The position numbers and the translations under genes are program-made. A DNA stretch of 64,000 nt from Coriaria nepalensis (lineage: Eukaryota; Streptophyta; Magnoliopsida; Cucurbitales; Coriariaceae), in assembly GCA_027186245.1 (NCBI GenBank), contig CP114490.1, positions 9,432,501-9,496,500 on the forward strand. The letters run 5' to 3'. The notes under the pieces are model-generated. The model saw only the letters and a list, made by a program, of their open reading frames with translations, was not told the DNA's origin and made no database searches. Below, one piece after another: positions 49,201-61,721 of this stretch (positions within the stretch are counted from its first letter, which is position 1; each line of letters opens with the position of its first letter).

Positions 49201-49530
49201 ATTTAATTAAGGAGGCTAATGTGCACGGAGTTATCTTTTTATTTTTATACATACAATGTGTTCAATTGAAAAAAAAAATAAACAAATCAATGTGGTGTTT
49301 TTGGATTGTTTTGGAAACCTTCAGAATAATCCATTTGGATTGAAGCTGTTTGTAGTGATTAGTTATATACCACACTGCAAAGCTATTTGCATTGCAATAG
49401 AGATACTATTTGGCAAAATGATTTGTGTTTTATATTTTTCCAGCGGAAAATGAAATCTTAAGTCTTATCATAATACCAGATACTCACTATATCCTTTTTT
49501 CTACTACTTGTTTCAGGGATTACAACCTAA
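46292..49530 (+). CDS. hnRNP-like RNA-binding protein, two RRMs and Gly-rich tail
   Basis: Exons 46292-46513, 46789-47995 and 49517-49530 join in frame to 480 residues. RRM1 has RNP2 KLFVGGIS (7-14) and RNP1 RGFGFVVF (47-54). RRM2 has RNP2 KIFVGGLA (107-114) and RNP1 RGFGFITY (147-154). From about 190 on the chain is Gly/Ser/Asn/Tyr-rich and probably disordered. This is the plant hnRNP A/B-like (hnRNP 1) group, nuclear or shuttling proteins that bind mRNA and affect splicing and stability. The last exon contributes only four codons (ending RGITT). I chose it because relatives usually end in RGI plus two small residues; reading through the donor instead gives TAG at 47998 and an end in RG. An in-frame ATG at 46241 lies before the leader intron's acceptor and is not used. 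Confidence 0.9.
47996..49516 (+). other. Terminal intron of the RRM gene (1.52 kb)
   Basis: The donor ccgag/gttaga follows the last Gly-Arg-rich codons and the acceptor ttgtttcag precedes the final codons. The intron is T-rich and contains no gene. If it is retained, translation stops at its fourth base. Confidence 0.65.
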
Positions 49531-51225
49531 GATGATTGATCGATTGTTTGGACATCAAGACATGGTAGGAAAAAAAGAAATTGGAGCCAGGTGAATTGTG
49601 AATTTCGCACACCCTTAAGTTAAAATATATTTCAGATTAAATCCGATAAAAAGAAATCGGGTTTTTTTTAATCCTAGAGCTAACTTTTGAGTGCCTCTTT
49701 TGAAGAATAAAAAATAAAAATCTAGAGATAGAAAAAATCACATGGGTTTTGTGTCAAGGTTTGAAGATTTTAGTAGATTTTTTTTTTAATATTTGAGTGA
49801 GATGTAAAATCAGATTGCGGGATATAGTCAGAAAAATGTATCTGCTTCTTTGGTGAGAAGGGATACATACAGCTATATAGGCTATGATTATTATTATTAT
49901 TATTTTCCATTTCTGTTCTTCTTAGAAGATTTTCTGTAATGCCTCCGGAAAAGTTGTGGGCTCTTTTCTTGGTTTGTCTTTCGGCCAGATTGTTCCCGAG
50001 TTAGCCGGGGTTTGTTTTTGTCGATTTGTTTTTACTAGTGTGAGAGAACATTTACGGGATTTACCGATTTACGGTCCCCATGAGAATAAGTTACTATAAA
50101 TTCTTATTCTTTTTTTTTTCCTCGCTTTCAGGCATATTTTTATGCAGCAAGTTGGAACTTCCTTTGTTCTATCTTGTTTGTGAGGGGAACAGTTTGGTTA
50201 ATTTTATATGATGCTTTGCTTTTGCTTTCAAGAACTTTTTAGCCAAAAGCTATTTGTTCTCTGATCGTGGAAAGGGCTACATTACTTTTAAAAAGATTCT
50301 CTCTTTTTGTTTACCTTTTAGTCATTTGCTTTCTTACTCTCTTGCAGCCTGAGTGACAGATTTTAAGGTCATACTCATTTCATGTCTTTAAATATGATGT
50401 TATATATGCCTCTCTAAGCTTCCCTTAGTAGAAACATTTAATAGTGCAGTGGTGAAAGACTTGAATAGGCATTCAAAATGTTTCATGAATGCTATTACAC
50501 TTTCGGTTGATCCCTTTGGTTTTCTTCTTTAACTTGTATCTATGGTTGTTTCCTTTTAGTATGGTTCAATTTATGGTAAAATAGTGATTTAGAATGTATA
50601 AATCTTTAAGGAGTAAAAAGCAGAATGACTGGAACTGGTGTTTATACAATCACGAAAGCGGGTTTATTATATTCCCGTAAAACAAGTAATTGACAACAAA
50701 AATTTGATCTAAAGTTTGGCCAATTGGCCTCGTGACAAAAATGTTGATAAACCGACGTCGGCAAACAGACAGGAGCAGCCGAATGTGGAACGGACCCGCC
50801 AACACCGCAAAGTGTGTACTCGAAAACCGTCAAAGTCCAAAGTTCACATGCTTGTGGAGCTGTTACATGACTTGGTAGGTAAGACTTAGGTCAAAGTCTT
50901 CAAAAAAACATAATACTAATAATAATAATAATACTCCGTTTCTGAATCGACCTCCCCTATCCCCGTGGCCCCCGCCCAACACGTATTCTTCTGTCTTCTT
51001 CTGTCTTCTTCTGTCTTCTTCTTTCTTCTTCTTTAATGTTCTTACATGCAATTCTAAAGCCCTACTTTAGTAAGAGCATTTTTCTTTTTTCTTTTTTTTT
51101 TTTTCCATTTTTAATTGGATCTTTTTTCCAGGAAAGAATGACGTGAGGCAGACTTCATAGCTACATCTTTGATTTGACAATATCTTTTTCCTATATAAAT
51201 CGCTTTCACTGATAAAAGTTTCTAG
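49531..51225. other. RRM gene 3' UTR and following spacer
   Basis: The first ~500-700 bp are probably 3' UTR. The rest has no supported gene. Minus-strand frames at 50642-50833, 50863-51051 and 51067-51285 arise from simple sequence (cttctgtcttctt repeats near 50990-51030, A/T-tracts) and lack recognisable domains. Confidence 0.4.
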
Positions 51226-51489
51226 AAGATGTGAAATAAAAACTAAAAGACAACTAGTGCCAACCTTTTTCTTGGCCAAAAACAAGTGCTATTCGATTAA
51301 TATTCTTTAAAGTCACGATTGAGCACATGCTTTACAAATTACATTTATACATACAACAAGATGTGAAATAAAAACTAAAAGACAACTAGTGCCAACCTTT
51401 TTTTTGGCCAAAAACAAGTGCTATTCGATTAATATTCTTTGAAGTCACGATTGAGCACATGCTTTACAAATTACATTTATACATACAAC
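51226..51489. repeat. Tandem duplication, 2 x 132 bp, nearly identical
   Basis: Copy 1 (51226-51357) and copy 2 (51358-51489) both start aagatgtgaaataaaaac and end catacaac. They differ at only about two positions (tttttcttgg/ttttttttgg and tttaaag/tttgaag), so the duplication is recent. It lies in noncoding sequence. Confidence 0.92.
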
Positions 51490-51904
51490 ATCGTTCTCGA
51501 CGTTAAAACTTAAAGAGTAAAGCTAATATGGCATCTTACATTAATAGTATGTTCTAGACATTTTGACTAGCAATGTATACTTAAAACCGTAGCTATTCTT
51601 TTGGAGGAAAGTCATGGATGGTTCCCATTTGTTTGTAAAGGCTTCATTGAATTTAAATGATTTTATTTTGATAGATTAATTTTTAAATTAATGTTTGGAA
51701 ATTTTGATTTTTTTTTTTTTAATAAAAACATTCGTTTGTTTCTCAAATTAGTTTAACATAGCTTTGTTAATTCACTATATTGATATCGTTTAAATTCTGT
51801 AAAAGTATTGGAAGGAAATACGTTTATTAGAGAGAGATACTATACAATGTTATGTCTTAAAGTCTAAACGAGGGAGTCAACTCATAAAACTGTCTTAACT
51901 CACA

Positions 51905-52320
51905 AGAGTATGGGTGGGGGATTTTTCCTATCGGGATCGGAAATGAGTGTTCTTTGTCCCGGTTCTGTGATCCTAGTACCGGTATCGGAATCCATTGTAA
52001 AATCTTTATTCCTTGTATCTTGGAATCGGGATTGGGAACATCCATTCTTGATATGGGATCGAAATTCCCAGTAATTATTTATATAATTAATCAATTAATT
52101 AATATAATAATAATAATTTTAAAATATCACAAACAAAATAATAAATTAATAACAAAAATTAATATGAATTTTATTAATAAAATTAATTAAACATCAACAA
52201 ATAAATTTTTAAATTTTTGTGTTAAAATTTGTTCGGGACTAGGATCGGAGCCATTTTTGGTCCCGATTCCATTCCCAATCTCGATTCATAGTTCCGATAC
52301 CGATATCGGGATGAGATCAT
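51905..52320. repeat. Possible MITE-like element with cgggatcgg-rich ends
   Basis: The outer parts (about 51905-52060 and 52230-52320) are rich in gggatcgg, ccggtatcgg and ccgataccgatatcggg words in opposite orientation, and the core (about 52075-52200) is almost pure A/T. This resembles degenerate plant MITEs, but no exact ends or target duplication were found. Confidence 0.35.
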
Positions 52321-54794
52321 TATTTTATTCATAATAACTTTTTTTATTTTAGTCCATCTCTTCCAATTACATGGACAGCATTCCAATATTCATGTTTTGA
52401 ACCTTGAGAAAAAAATCTAATTCAAGAAATTAATTTAGTGATCGATAAAATTCCTCCTAAATTTTTTTAAGTAAATAATGTGGAATGTGCATATTATATG
52501 AGTACCGTTAACGACATAACATCTTTATTCTAACACAAGGGAAGAAGGTGTTTGATTGACATGTTTTCATTTTATGATAAATATGAACAGATAATGACAT
52601 AAAATCTCTCACATTTGATTTTAGGACATAAAATATCTCTTATTGTGGTAAGTATTGATAGAAAATATTTATCTGAATTACGAAATTCACATATTAAGTG
52701 GTAAAGAATCACTCTCGTCGTCACATTTTCACCGTGGGAAAGAAAGTCATTGAATTCATTAGATTCGAGGTTCATACAAGTTATACCCAATGTAAGAGAG
52801 AGAGAGTGCATATGGTTTGACAAGTTCTCATTTTTATTTGGTAAGTTTTAAAATAATTAGTCGTAAATCCTTTATGTCTATAAAAATTAGTTATATTTCC
52901 TTCAAATTTCTAAAAAACTAAATATAAGTTCATTTTTTTCTTATTTCTTAATAATTAAATATTAATATATCATGTCTAATTAGTACTAATCATTTAAATA
53001 TCTTTTAATTTCTGACCTATATTATATTTTTAATTATTTTCCTAAGTTTATTTACTAAAAATTGACCACATAACTTCATCTTTCTCAATCTCCCATGACT
53101 ATTGCTAACCCTCTTCGCTACCACATGAGAGAAGGCTGAGTTTGAGCTAGATCTAGGGCTTGAGTTCGATCGAGAGTTATAGATTCCTTCAAGCTCCATC
53201 AAGAACTTGAGTTTAAAGTTTGTTTGATTTTGAACTCAATCGAATGTGATCAAACCCAAGTTTCAGATTGAGTTCGAGCTTGATTAGGAACTCGAGTTTC
53301 AAACAGAGTTCGAACTCGATAAGAAACTGAGTTCTTCGGACATGGCAATAGAAATGTTGGCAGCAACAACTGTGGGTGATTGAGGAAGATGAAATTACAG
53401 TCAATTTGTGATAAAAATTAATTTAATTTGGGTGATATAACATGTTTACTAGGCATGATATGCCAATATTTTACTATTAAAAAATAAATAATAAATAATT
53501 AGAATCCATGTCTAGTATTTTGATAGTTTAAATGAAGCATAACTTTTGATTTAGGTCTAATTATTTAAAAGCTGGAATAAACTAAATCCACATACATTAC
53601 TACCATATATTTCCAGTTGTTTGATTTTTTTTGTTTTTTTTAAATTTTCAAAATTATATTTTTGTCTCATGAAATTATTTATCCATTGAATTTTCATAAA
53701 TTTAGTTGTTTAAACTCTTGCACTCTGATCTTGTTCCAATTTTCAAAATAATTTTCGAAGTTGTTGGTGGAAGTTTAATTGTAACGATGACTTTACAAGC
53801 ACTTCTGCTGACTTTTTGCTTTTGCTAACCGCGTTGGACGATTTCTACATTTGTTTGCTTGCTCCCTCCTCTATCTTCTCTTAGGGGTCTCCAAACATGA
53901 CTCTAAACCTGGCCATCTGAATCGACGACTCAAACACAAATTGATGGGTACTCGGTTTTAAACGAGACGTTGAATGGATGTATGCTTGATGCGTAATTCA
54001 CCGGACATATTGAGTTAGGTGATGGGTAATATCTTGCTCATTCCTCAAATTTGTACCCGATTAATATGATATATATATATATATATATATAGTATATTTA
54101 AACTTAATATATTACATATTTAATTTTTACTCAATATATATTATGTAAAAAATAGAATTATGTCCCATAGTTTTTAATTAAAATTATTATTTTTTTTAGA
54201 AAGTAATTAAAATTATTTAATACAAACTATAATATATCTTAATTACACAGTTTTTAATTTGAAGATTGGTATTTATATATTATCAAGTAATAAAAAATAT
54301 ATAAATACCCATATTTCATAATTTTAAATATTTTTTATTTAGACATATTTAAATTTGAGACATATAATTTTTTAGATAAATTGTAATATGTTTCGAATAT
54401 TTGAAATTTAAAAGAAAATTTGATTAATCCACCCATTCCGAACGCTACCCAATTCCAATGAGTACCCACCACCTTTTATCAACAATCCGGTATGAATTCA
54501 ATAAATGACTACCCACCACCTTTTAAATGGATCTTAAATTCCTCCTAAATCTACCCAACCCGACGCATGAACACTCTTACTTTTTTACTGGTTCTTCTCT
54601 CTCGTACCCAAAAAAAAACAAAAATAATAATAATAAAAATAAGAGGCTAGAAATAAAAAGTGTCACGATCAACGACGATGAGAGTTGTTGAACAAAAACA
54701 AACTAAAAAAAGAGGGAGAAACTTTCCATCTTGCTTCCTCTAAAACTAAAATTTCTTCCCCTTCACATCTCCGTAGTCCCAACTCTCTACTTGT
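52321..54794. other. Intergenic, no gene seen
   Basis: Bases 53135-53335 contain many interspersed gagttcgagctt/aactcgag words, a low-order repeat. A (TA)n microsatellite lies at about 54068-54090. About 53930-54560 is flanked by gatgggta/tacccacc-type words and may be another decayed MITE. None of the short frames is convincing. Confidence 0.4.
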
Positions 54795-54795
54795 T

Positions 54796-54806
54796 CTATA
54801 TATAAT
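54796..54806 (+). promoter_or_regulatory. TATA box of the DOMON/b561 gene
   Basis: ctatatataat lies about 190 bp before the start codon, with a ctctcctctctctcctctg leader stretch at about 54845-54863. No ATG is seen between this box and the start at 54995. Confidence 0.6.
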
Positions 54807-54994
54807 ATCAAATTACACAATAATTCAGAAAAACTAACCCACTTTCTCTCCTCTCTCTCCTCTGCGTCTCCAACTCATAAATTCTATATACCTCCAACTT
54901 CTCCGATCCAAATCTCTTGAACCCAGTTAACAGAATCACCGCATAAGAGAATTTCACCATCTGGGTATTAAAAAAAACACCTAATAAGCCCACA

Positions 54995-57381
54995 ATGAAT
55001 ACAAAATCAAGCTTAGGTGCTCTGTTTTTGACTGGTGCTCTGTTTTTCACACTCTGTTTTTCATCCTCTGCTCAAACCTGCCAAACCCACACTCTATCCA
55101 CCTCAAACGCCTACGCCACCTGCGTAGATCTTCCCGTCCTAGACTCATTTCTCCATTGGACATACGATCAAGCTTCCGGTTCACTCAAGATCGCGTTTAG
55201 ACGTCCTCAAACCACAGAAAACACATGGATTTCATGGGCCATAAACCCAGAAGGCCAGAAAATGATTGGGTCTCAAGCCCTTGTAGCATACAAGAATTCA
55301 TCTGGGGTGAGGGCTTTTACTTCTCCGATCACGGGTTATAGTTTGCCGGAGGGGACTTTAAGTTTCGGGGTGACAAATTTGACGGCGAATTATGATACTA
55401 GTAATAGTGAGATGACGATAATGGCTATTCTGCAACTCGGTAGTGGGTCTAGTGTGACCCAAATATGGCAGGAAGGTCCTTTGAGTGGCGGTGTTCCTGC
55501 TTCTCATGTTACTAGTGGTGATAATGTTAGATCGATGGGTACTTTGGATTTGCTTTCTGGTCAAGCTGTTGCTGGTGGAGGTGGTTCTAGTTCGAGGGCT
55601 AGAAGGAGGAATGTAAGTGGTTCATAGTTCTCATGTCCTATTTATTTATTTTATTAAAATTTTTTATTTAGTTTAATTCAATTAATTTTTTGATAGTGTA
55701 TTGTTTTTCTTTTTGGAATTTGAGATTTGATTTGGGGATGGGTTTTTAGATATTTTGAAGGATGGAGTTAGATGAAGAATTTGGACTAATTCTACTTGAT
55801 TGTTTGTTTGTTTGTTCCTTTTTTGTTTTGGGCTATAGATTGTGAAGATATTTTATTCTTCTTTTTAGATAAAACGTTTTGAAACTGAAGTTTTGGTGGA
55901 TGCAGAAAAACCAAAATAGAGTTATGTCTGAGTTTTTCAAATAATCTAATTTAAAAAAGTATTTGAAGACGCAATTGGTGCCGTAGAAAAAGGGGGATAC
56001 AGGATTTTGAGTTTAATCGATACAAAATTGGAGCTTTGGGCTAGACGAGCTTAGAAGTCTAATTTTCACGGAGGCAAAGAGGGGACAAAAAAACAAAAAA
56101 AACAAAAATTGACTTCTAGAGTAGATAGGTTATGGCATGTATAAGTATATGGACTGTACTCTTCTCCGGTGCACTTAGGCTGCTGAGTCCCTTAATTTAC
56201 TTTGTAGGGTCCTCAAATGAATGATCCCTAAGCAATGAAGCGACGAGATCACCTCTAAGCTCACCACACATTAATTTATAAAAGTAGTATCAAATTTTGT
56301 TAAATTCAAGTAATATAAGATTTTAACACATAATATATACAATTCCATCCATATTAGAGGTTAATTCCTTACAAAGTTACCCATATAAAAGTTCGCATAT
56401 AGTTTTTCCCGTCAAGGAGATTGGTTGATGTATCCGTCCTCCTTAAGTTCTACATTGTATCATATTTATGTTGATTGAATTAATAATTAAGTAATAATGA
56501 TAATAATTTTTTAATTTATTTTTATTTTTTCTTTTGCAGATTCATGGAGTGCTAAATGCAGTAAGTTGGGGAACCTTATTGCCTATAGGAGCCATGCTTG
56601 CTAGGTATTTGAAAGTATTCAAAGCAGCAGATCCAGCATGGTTTTACCTTCACATAGCCTGCCAGTCCTCTGCTTATATTATTGGTGTTGCTGGTTGGGG
56701 CACTGGTCTTAAGCTCGGTAGTGATTCTCCTGGTATTCAACATGATTCTCATAGGAACATTGGCATCACACTCTTCGCCCTTGGCACGCTTCAGGTAGTT
56801 AAATTTCGAAATTACCCTCCTCAAATCTGTTCCATCTCTTCCAATTGAATTTACACTTTGTTCAGAAAAAACTTCTACATAATTGTGAATTTTTTTTTTC
56901 TTTCTCGTTTCTATTTTGAGATAGTTTCAAATTAGCATTATGGAAAAAACTGGCGATGTGAATTTACACTTTGTTTTCTAGTTTTGATTTGTCTATTCAT
57001 ATACAATATTTTAAAAAAATTTCGTATTAATTAATATTGGTTGCTCAAGGGGGTCTATACTTGGTTTTGTAGGTCTTTGCTCTACTTTTGAGGCCGAATA
57101 AGGATCATAAATACAGATTCTATTGGAACATATACCACCACACAATCGGATACACAGTTATCATCCTCAGCATTGTCAACATCTTCAAGGGTTTCGACAT
57201 TTTGGATCCTGAAAAGAAGTGGAAGAAAATTTATATCGGAATTATCATCTTCTTGGGCATCGTTGCTCTTATTTTGGAAGCTGTCACTTGGTTCATAGTT
57301 ATAAAGAGAAAGAAGACCAACTCCAACAAGCTCTCTCACTCCTCTAATGGTGCTAATGGAGTTCAGAGCTATGCTGCCTGA
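54995..57381 (+). CDS. Cytochrome b561 and DOMON domain-containing protein
   Basis: Exons 54995-55612, 56540-56794 and 57073-57381 (stop TGA) join in frame to 393 residues, the usual length for this plant family. Residues 1-26 are a signal peptide ending in SSSAQ. A DOMON domain follows, about 45-165, with [17 protein letters not shown] and [10 protein letters not shown]. After a Gly/Ser-rich linker and an Arg-rich RARRRN comes a b561 core with several membrane helices ([32 protein letters not shown] and others). Conserved His at about 208, 244, 277 and 313 are the expected heme ligands. Such proteins are thought to pass electrons across the plasma membrane, from cytosolic ascorbate to apoplastic acceptors. 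The C-terminal tail is short, basic and then Ser/Asn-rich. Both introns fall between codons (phase 0). Confidence 0.95.
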
Positions 57382-58416
57382 GCATGGTTTGTGTGTAGAT
57401 AAGTAGATCCATTTTTTTCTTTTTCTAGGTGGAGTTTCTACATCGCAGTGAGGGGTCTACTCTGTGACACTACGGCCTTCGTTTACGGATATTTTGGCCC
57501 AAACAGACCCGTGTAGGCATTATTTTCTACTTTCTTGTGTTTAGACTTAAGAGTTTGTCCTCATCTTTAGAGGTTGTTTATAAGTATTTATTTATAGATA
57601 TAATTTCTTTTTAAATTTTAATACTGTTTTGCTTTCATTGGCACATGATTGCATGCGGATCAAGCTAATAAAATATTCGAGCAGCTGGGGTTAATCACTA
57701 TTAAGTTATAGCAAATTAGCATATGAACTTCAAAGTTCAAACTAATTTATACCTCATTCTTATATAATTTGGTTTTTACTATTTCATCCTTATCTCAGGA
57801 AAATTTGTATATCTTATATTGTCGAAATATAATTTGTTTATCCCTCCGATCATATTTTCCGGTAAATTAGCTAACGTGATATTTGTTACATGATATGCAT
57901 ATTGACATTAACATATTATATCATTTAAATAATGATTTTAAATTTTTTAATACTTTATCCTTATAATTTTTTTTTCACTTTTCTCCCTTACTAATATTTT
58001 TTTTTTTTTTTAGGAAGATGAGCATATACTGCTTACCGATGTAGGATGATATAAGGACATAAAAAAGAGAGATTTATATTTTATTACCAATATTTAAATG
58101 GCATAATATATTAAGACCGTCTAGCATGTTTGCCATGCTGCCTGGCCAAATGGTAATGTAACGAATCAACTAATAAGGAAATAATCAATCACCTCCCAAT
58201 TCATCTCCTCATAATCCTCTGCCAACTCATAAGGACTCTTCTCCAAATGGAAAATCATCAAAATGGCTGCAAAATCACTTAATTGCCTCAACTCCATAAA
58301 ACTCAATTGATTACTTGTCTTTGCCATATATTGTGCAACGAATATGTATCATAGTATATATTCCCATATACAACGACATTGTTATTATCGAGAAAGCAAA
58401 ATAATATAAATATTCT
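57382..58416. other. DOMON/b561 3' UTR and AT-rich spacer
   Basis: The first ~250 bp are likely 3' UTR. After that the stretch is AT-rich with no recognisable gene or element until the gypsy LTR. Confidence 0.4.
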
Positions 58417-59114
58417 TATTATACCCGATTCCGAGACGGTCTCACCTAGGCAGCCTCAAAGATCGAGATTGGACATCGTCAGCCGAGATTATAGAAAGGG
58501 CTGAGGTACTGAAGGTACCGAGAGTCCGAGAGTGCTGAAGGTAGATAATAACTGAGGCTGAGGTACAAAAGGGCTGAGATGGCATCAGTCTGACTATCTA
58601 TATTTGGATAAGACGAGAAGTCTCAAGAAAACACTGAGGTTGAGCTAGGTATTTCCTCGTTCAGCTCAACTATTGGTAATGTGACCCTGAACGAGTGGAC
58701 AGTTGAAAAGTAACCAACACTCGAGTAGAGACCTTGTCCTTGGTATGTCAAACGAATGGGACGCGGCTGCGCGTTGAGGTGCTCTGGAGGATGTCAAACT
58801 GGGGCGGCGCCGTGCCACCTAGAGGGAGCATATGTGTGGGATACATATCCCTACTATGCCAAACTGTGAGGCTCTGACACTAACATGAAGTAAGGGGTGG
58901 TCAGAGTGCTAAGCAATGGGAGCGCAACACATGTAAAACTATCGGGTACCTCCCAACTCACACCAGGTATAAAAACCAAGTGACAAAATAGTAAAAGGTA
59001 ATGCAAAAATCCTAAGAGAATAGCAACTACACTTAATTCCCCCATTTCTCCCTCTAGGAAGTTCTAGAGCGTCGGAGCAAGGTTGGCCGACCACTACCCC
59101 AGTCGCAGTTTACA
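58417..59114 (+). mobile_element. Diverged copy of the gypsy D LTR (solo or truncated)
   Basis: Similarity to 40214-40880 holds over nearly the whole length. Shared words include atacccgatt, tgaccctgaacgagtgga, ctggggcggcgc, gtacctcccaactca and ctagagcgtcggagc. The last ~80 bp of the 40-kb copy are missing. No gag or primer site follows, so it is a solo LTR or one cut by later events. Confidence 0.8.
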
Positions 59115-59193
59115 GATTACTTCTTCTTGTGGAACCCTAGACAAGGTTCCTATCGGACCATCCTGAGAAATAAAAGGACTACTAGTTTGTTCA

Positions 59194-59901
59194 TGTTAGA
59201 ATTTGCTTTCTTTTAGAAATCTGATTTGAAGTTGGGTCAATGGGTCAACGGGGTCTACAGGGTCAACAACTCAAAGGTTCTGCAGAGTCGATGACTCAAT
59301 TGGTCAATAGAGTAGATGGACCGACATACTCGACGGATCGAGGGTCAATGGGTCGATGCTTGAAGGGTTAATGTTTTATGTTAGTTCGAAGGGTTGAAGT
59401 ACTCAAGTACTCAACGGGTCGATGTACTCGATTGGTTGACGTCCTCGACAGGTCGATGGGTCGATGGTCAATGTACTTGACGACTGCAGATTACCTATTG
59501 CGTATAGAACAAGTTAGCAGATTTTATGTATTTATCGACTATATCCTTTCTTTGATTCCTCATTATCCCTTATTTTGGGTGTATTGATTAAGGTTTTGAA
59601 GTCAAGACTCATGTTTGGATTGGGATTTTTCTTTTGCGTTCTTTGATAGTATGAAACAATGCTCTACAACACTTTTTGCTGCAGAAGCCATGTTTTTATA
59701 TTTTTCATGTTAGTTATAATAGTGTTTATCTTTCAATCTTATTTTACTTGATTTAAGAGATGTAGTAGGTGGCCTTATACTCCATTTTTCTTTTTCAGTT
59801 GTTATTTAAGTTGCAAAACTTTACAGTTTAATACATTGAGGTAATTTTTTCTAGAATCCTTGCTCTTTCTCTGTTCTTACTTCTGAATTCTATTTTTTTC
59901 A
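59194..59901 (+). repeat. 5' LTR of copia C
   Basis: Begins tgttagaatttgctt and ends tttttttca. Bases about 59236-59480 are packed with short variants of gggtcaacgg, ggtcgatgg and tactcgac, a degenerate internal repeat. A TATA-like signal is not obvious. Confidence 0.85.
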
Positions 59902-59918
59902 TAGTATTAGAGCCTCAA
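59902..59918 (+). other. Primer binding site of copia C
   Basis: tagtattagagcctcaa follows the LTR end directly and matches the usual TGGTATCAGAGCC site for initiator tRNA-Met with two differences near the start. Confidence 0.65.
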
Positions 59919-59992
59919 TCTTAAAGAGGACCAGTTTTACCTAGATTCTTTGAGTCAAGCCCTCTTAAGTTTTGTTTCACCATAATCAAACT

Positions 59993-61700
59993 ATGTCGAA
60001 TCAAAATCAAGTAAGTTTACCTTCTCTACCAATGTTTAGTGGGAAGGAGTATCACATTTAGAGTGATAAAATGAAAAACTACTTGATTGTATTTGATCTA
60101 TGGGAAGCTGTTGAAGAAGGGTATGATCCACCTGCTAAGGAGGGTAACCTCACAGTGAATCAATCGAAGGCAGATAAGGAGAAAAAATATAAAATTTTTA
60201 GGCCATGACTATCATCTAGTCTACCATCTCTAATGAAATCTACACCAGAATTATTGGTGTCAAAAATGCTAAGATAGCATTGGGAATACTTTAATATGAG
60301 TTTCATAGAACTAAGAGAGTTCGTACGGTCAATCTCCTAGTTGCTAGAAGAAATTTTCAAGCTCCATGGATGAAGAAAAATGAACTAGTTCAAGCTTACA
60401 TAGAAAAGCTGAATGAAGCAGTTAGCCAAATGAGGATACTTAGGACAATATCTCTGAGTCAAAGATAGTAAACAAAGTGTTAGTGTTTTTTCCATCAAAG
60501 TTTGACTCTAAAGTTGATGCTATAGAGAGGGATAAAGATTTATCTACTCTCACTCTTTATATGTTGATGGGATCTCTACAAGCTAATGAGAAGAGTCATT
60601 TGAATAGAGCAAATGTCAGTCTGAAGATGATTTGTTATCTAAGCACAAGAAGCCTTGGAAGAAGGAAAATCAAACAAGCAATCTAAGGGAGTTTTCTGAC
60701 AAGGGAAAGTAATTCAATTGCAATTTTTATAAGAAAGAGAGCCATACTAAGAAGTTTTGTTGAAGCAAAAATAAGACTGAATTCTCAATCTGCAAGAAGC
60801 TTGGACATGTGCATAAGAACTGTAGAAGGAAGTTTTCTGAAGCTAGATCTTCATCCTAACAAGCAGAACAAGAGGAGTACTTATTCATAGCTCATTCAAA
60901 TTTTGAGTCCAAGAAAGAATGACTTATTGATAGTGGATGCTCCAACCACATGTCACATGACCTTGGTCTATTTGAGACAATAGACAGAAGTTTCTCAACC
61001 AACATAATAGTAGGGAGTGGAGAAACAGTTCGAGCTCATGGTAAAGGAATGGTTGCTGTACAAACTAGTGGTGGAATCATGCATATAGCCAATGTGTTAT
61101 ATGTGCCTGACATTAATAAGAATCTGCAAAGTGTAGGGCAGATGATGAAGCACTGATACACTCTAATGTTTAAAGGAGCTCATTGTGTTATTCATGATGC
61201 TCAGATGGCTGAAGTAGTCAAAATTCCAATTAAGAAAAATTGCTTTATGGTAGATTGGAAACATCGAGCACTGTCATGCAGAGGGGTAGATGGATGGACA
61301 TGGAAAAAATGTTTTGGCCATTTTGATTTCAAGTCTATCAAGAAGTTTAAAGCATTGGTAGAGACAAAAAGTGAGAAGAAAATAAAGACCATCACTGAAA
61401 AGAATATTGATTATTCTGATTTCACTTCTGAAAATAAGAATGTTTCAATACCATAAGAGGCTGATTCTGATTTTGATGAAAAACCAACTGTCTAGAGATT
61501 CAGAACACTTGATTATGTGTATCAAAGATGCAATGTTGCTATGTCTAAACTAATGACATTCAATGAAGCAATACAAGATGATCATTGGGAAAATGCAATG
61601 AAGGAGGAGTTGGCCATGATTGAGAAAAATGTAGACATTTTCAAAAGGTCACCTTTAGTTTGTAAGTTTGAAATGTTTAGAATAAGGCTAGGAGTGATTT
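59993..61700 (+). pseudogene. Gag-pol relic of copia C, integrase core missing
   Basis: Gag starts at 59993 (MSNQNQVSLPSLPMFSGKEY, then a stop) and continues through WEAVEEGYDPPAKEG and, in another frame at 60477, LVFFPSKFDSKV. Degraded knuckle sequence (about 60715-60840) follows. The protease active site is kept (LIDSGCSNHMSHDLGLFE, about 60922-60975), followed by NVLYVPDINKNLQSVGQM. Pre-integrase sequence (KKCFGHFDF) then passes, with no integrase core, into the segment that usually opens RT (FNEAIQDDHWENAMKEELAM, about 61558-61620) and stops there. Frame breaks occur in gag and after protease. Confidence 0.85.
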
Positions 61701-61721
61701 CCAAAACCAATCAAGGAGGAG

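Noticed and set aside
50642..51285. Three minus-strand frames that could form a spliced gene
   Set aside because: They are driven by cttctgt repeats and A-tracts, with no shared domain and no convincing splice sites.
53213..53404. Minus-strand frame rich in Leu/Glu/Phe
   Set aside because: It arises from repeated gagttcgagctt-type words, not from a protein family.
58417..59114. Idea that this LTR and the one at 40214 flank a single 19-kb gypsy element
   Set aside because: Two intact host genes and other repeats lie between them, the copies are well diverged, and no gypsy pol is present.
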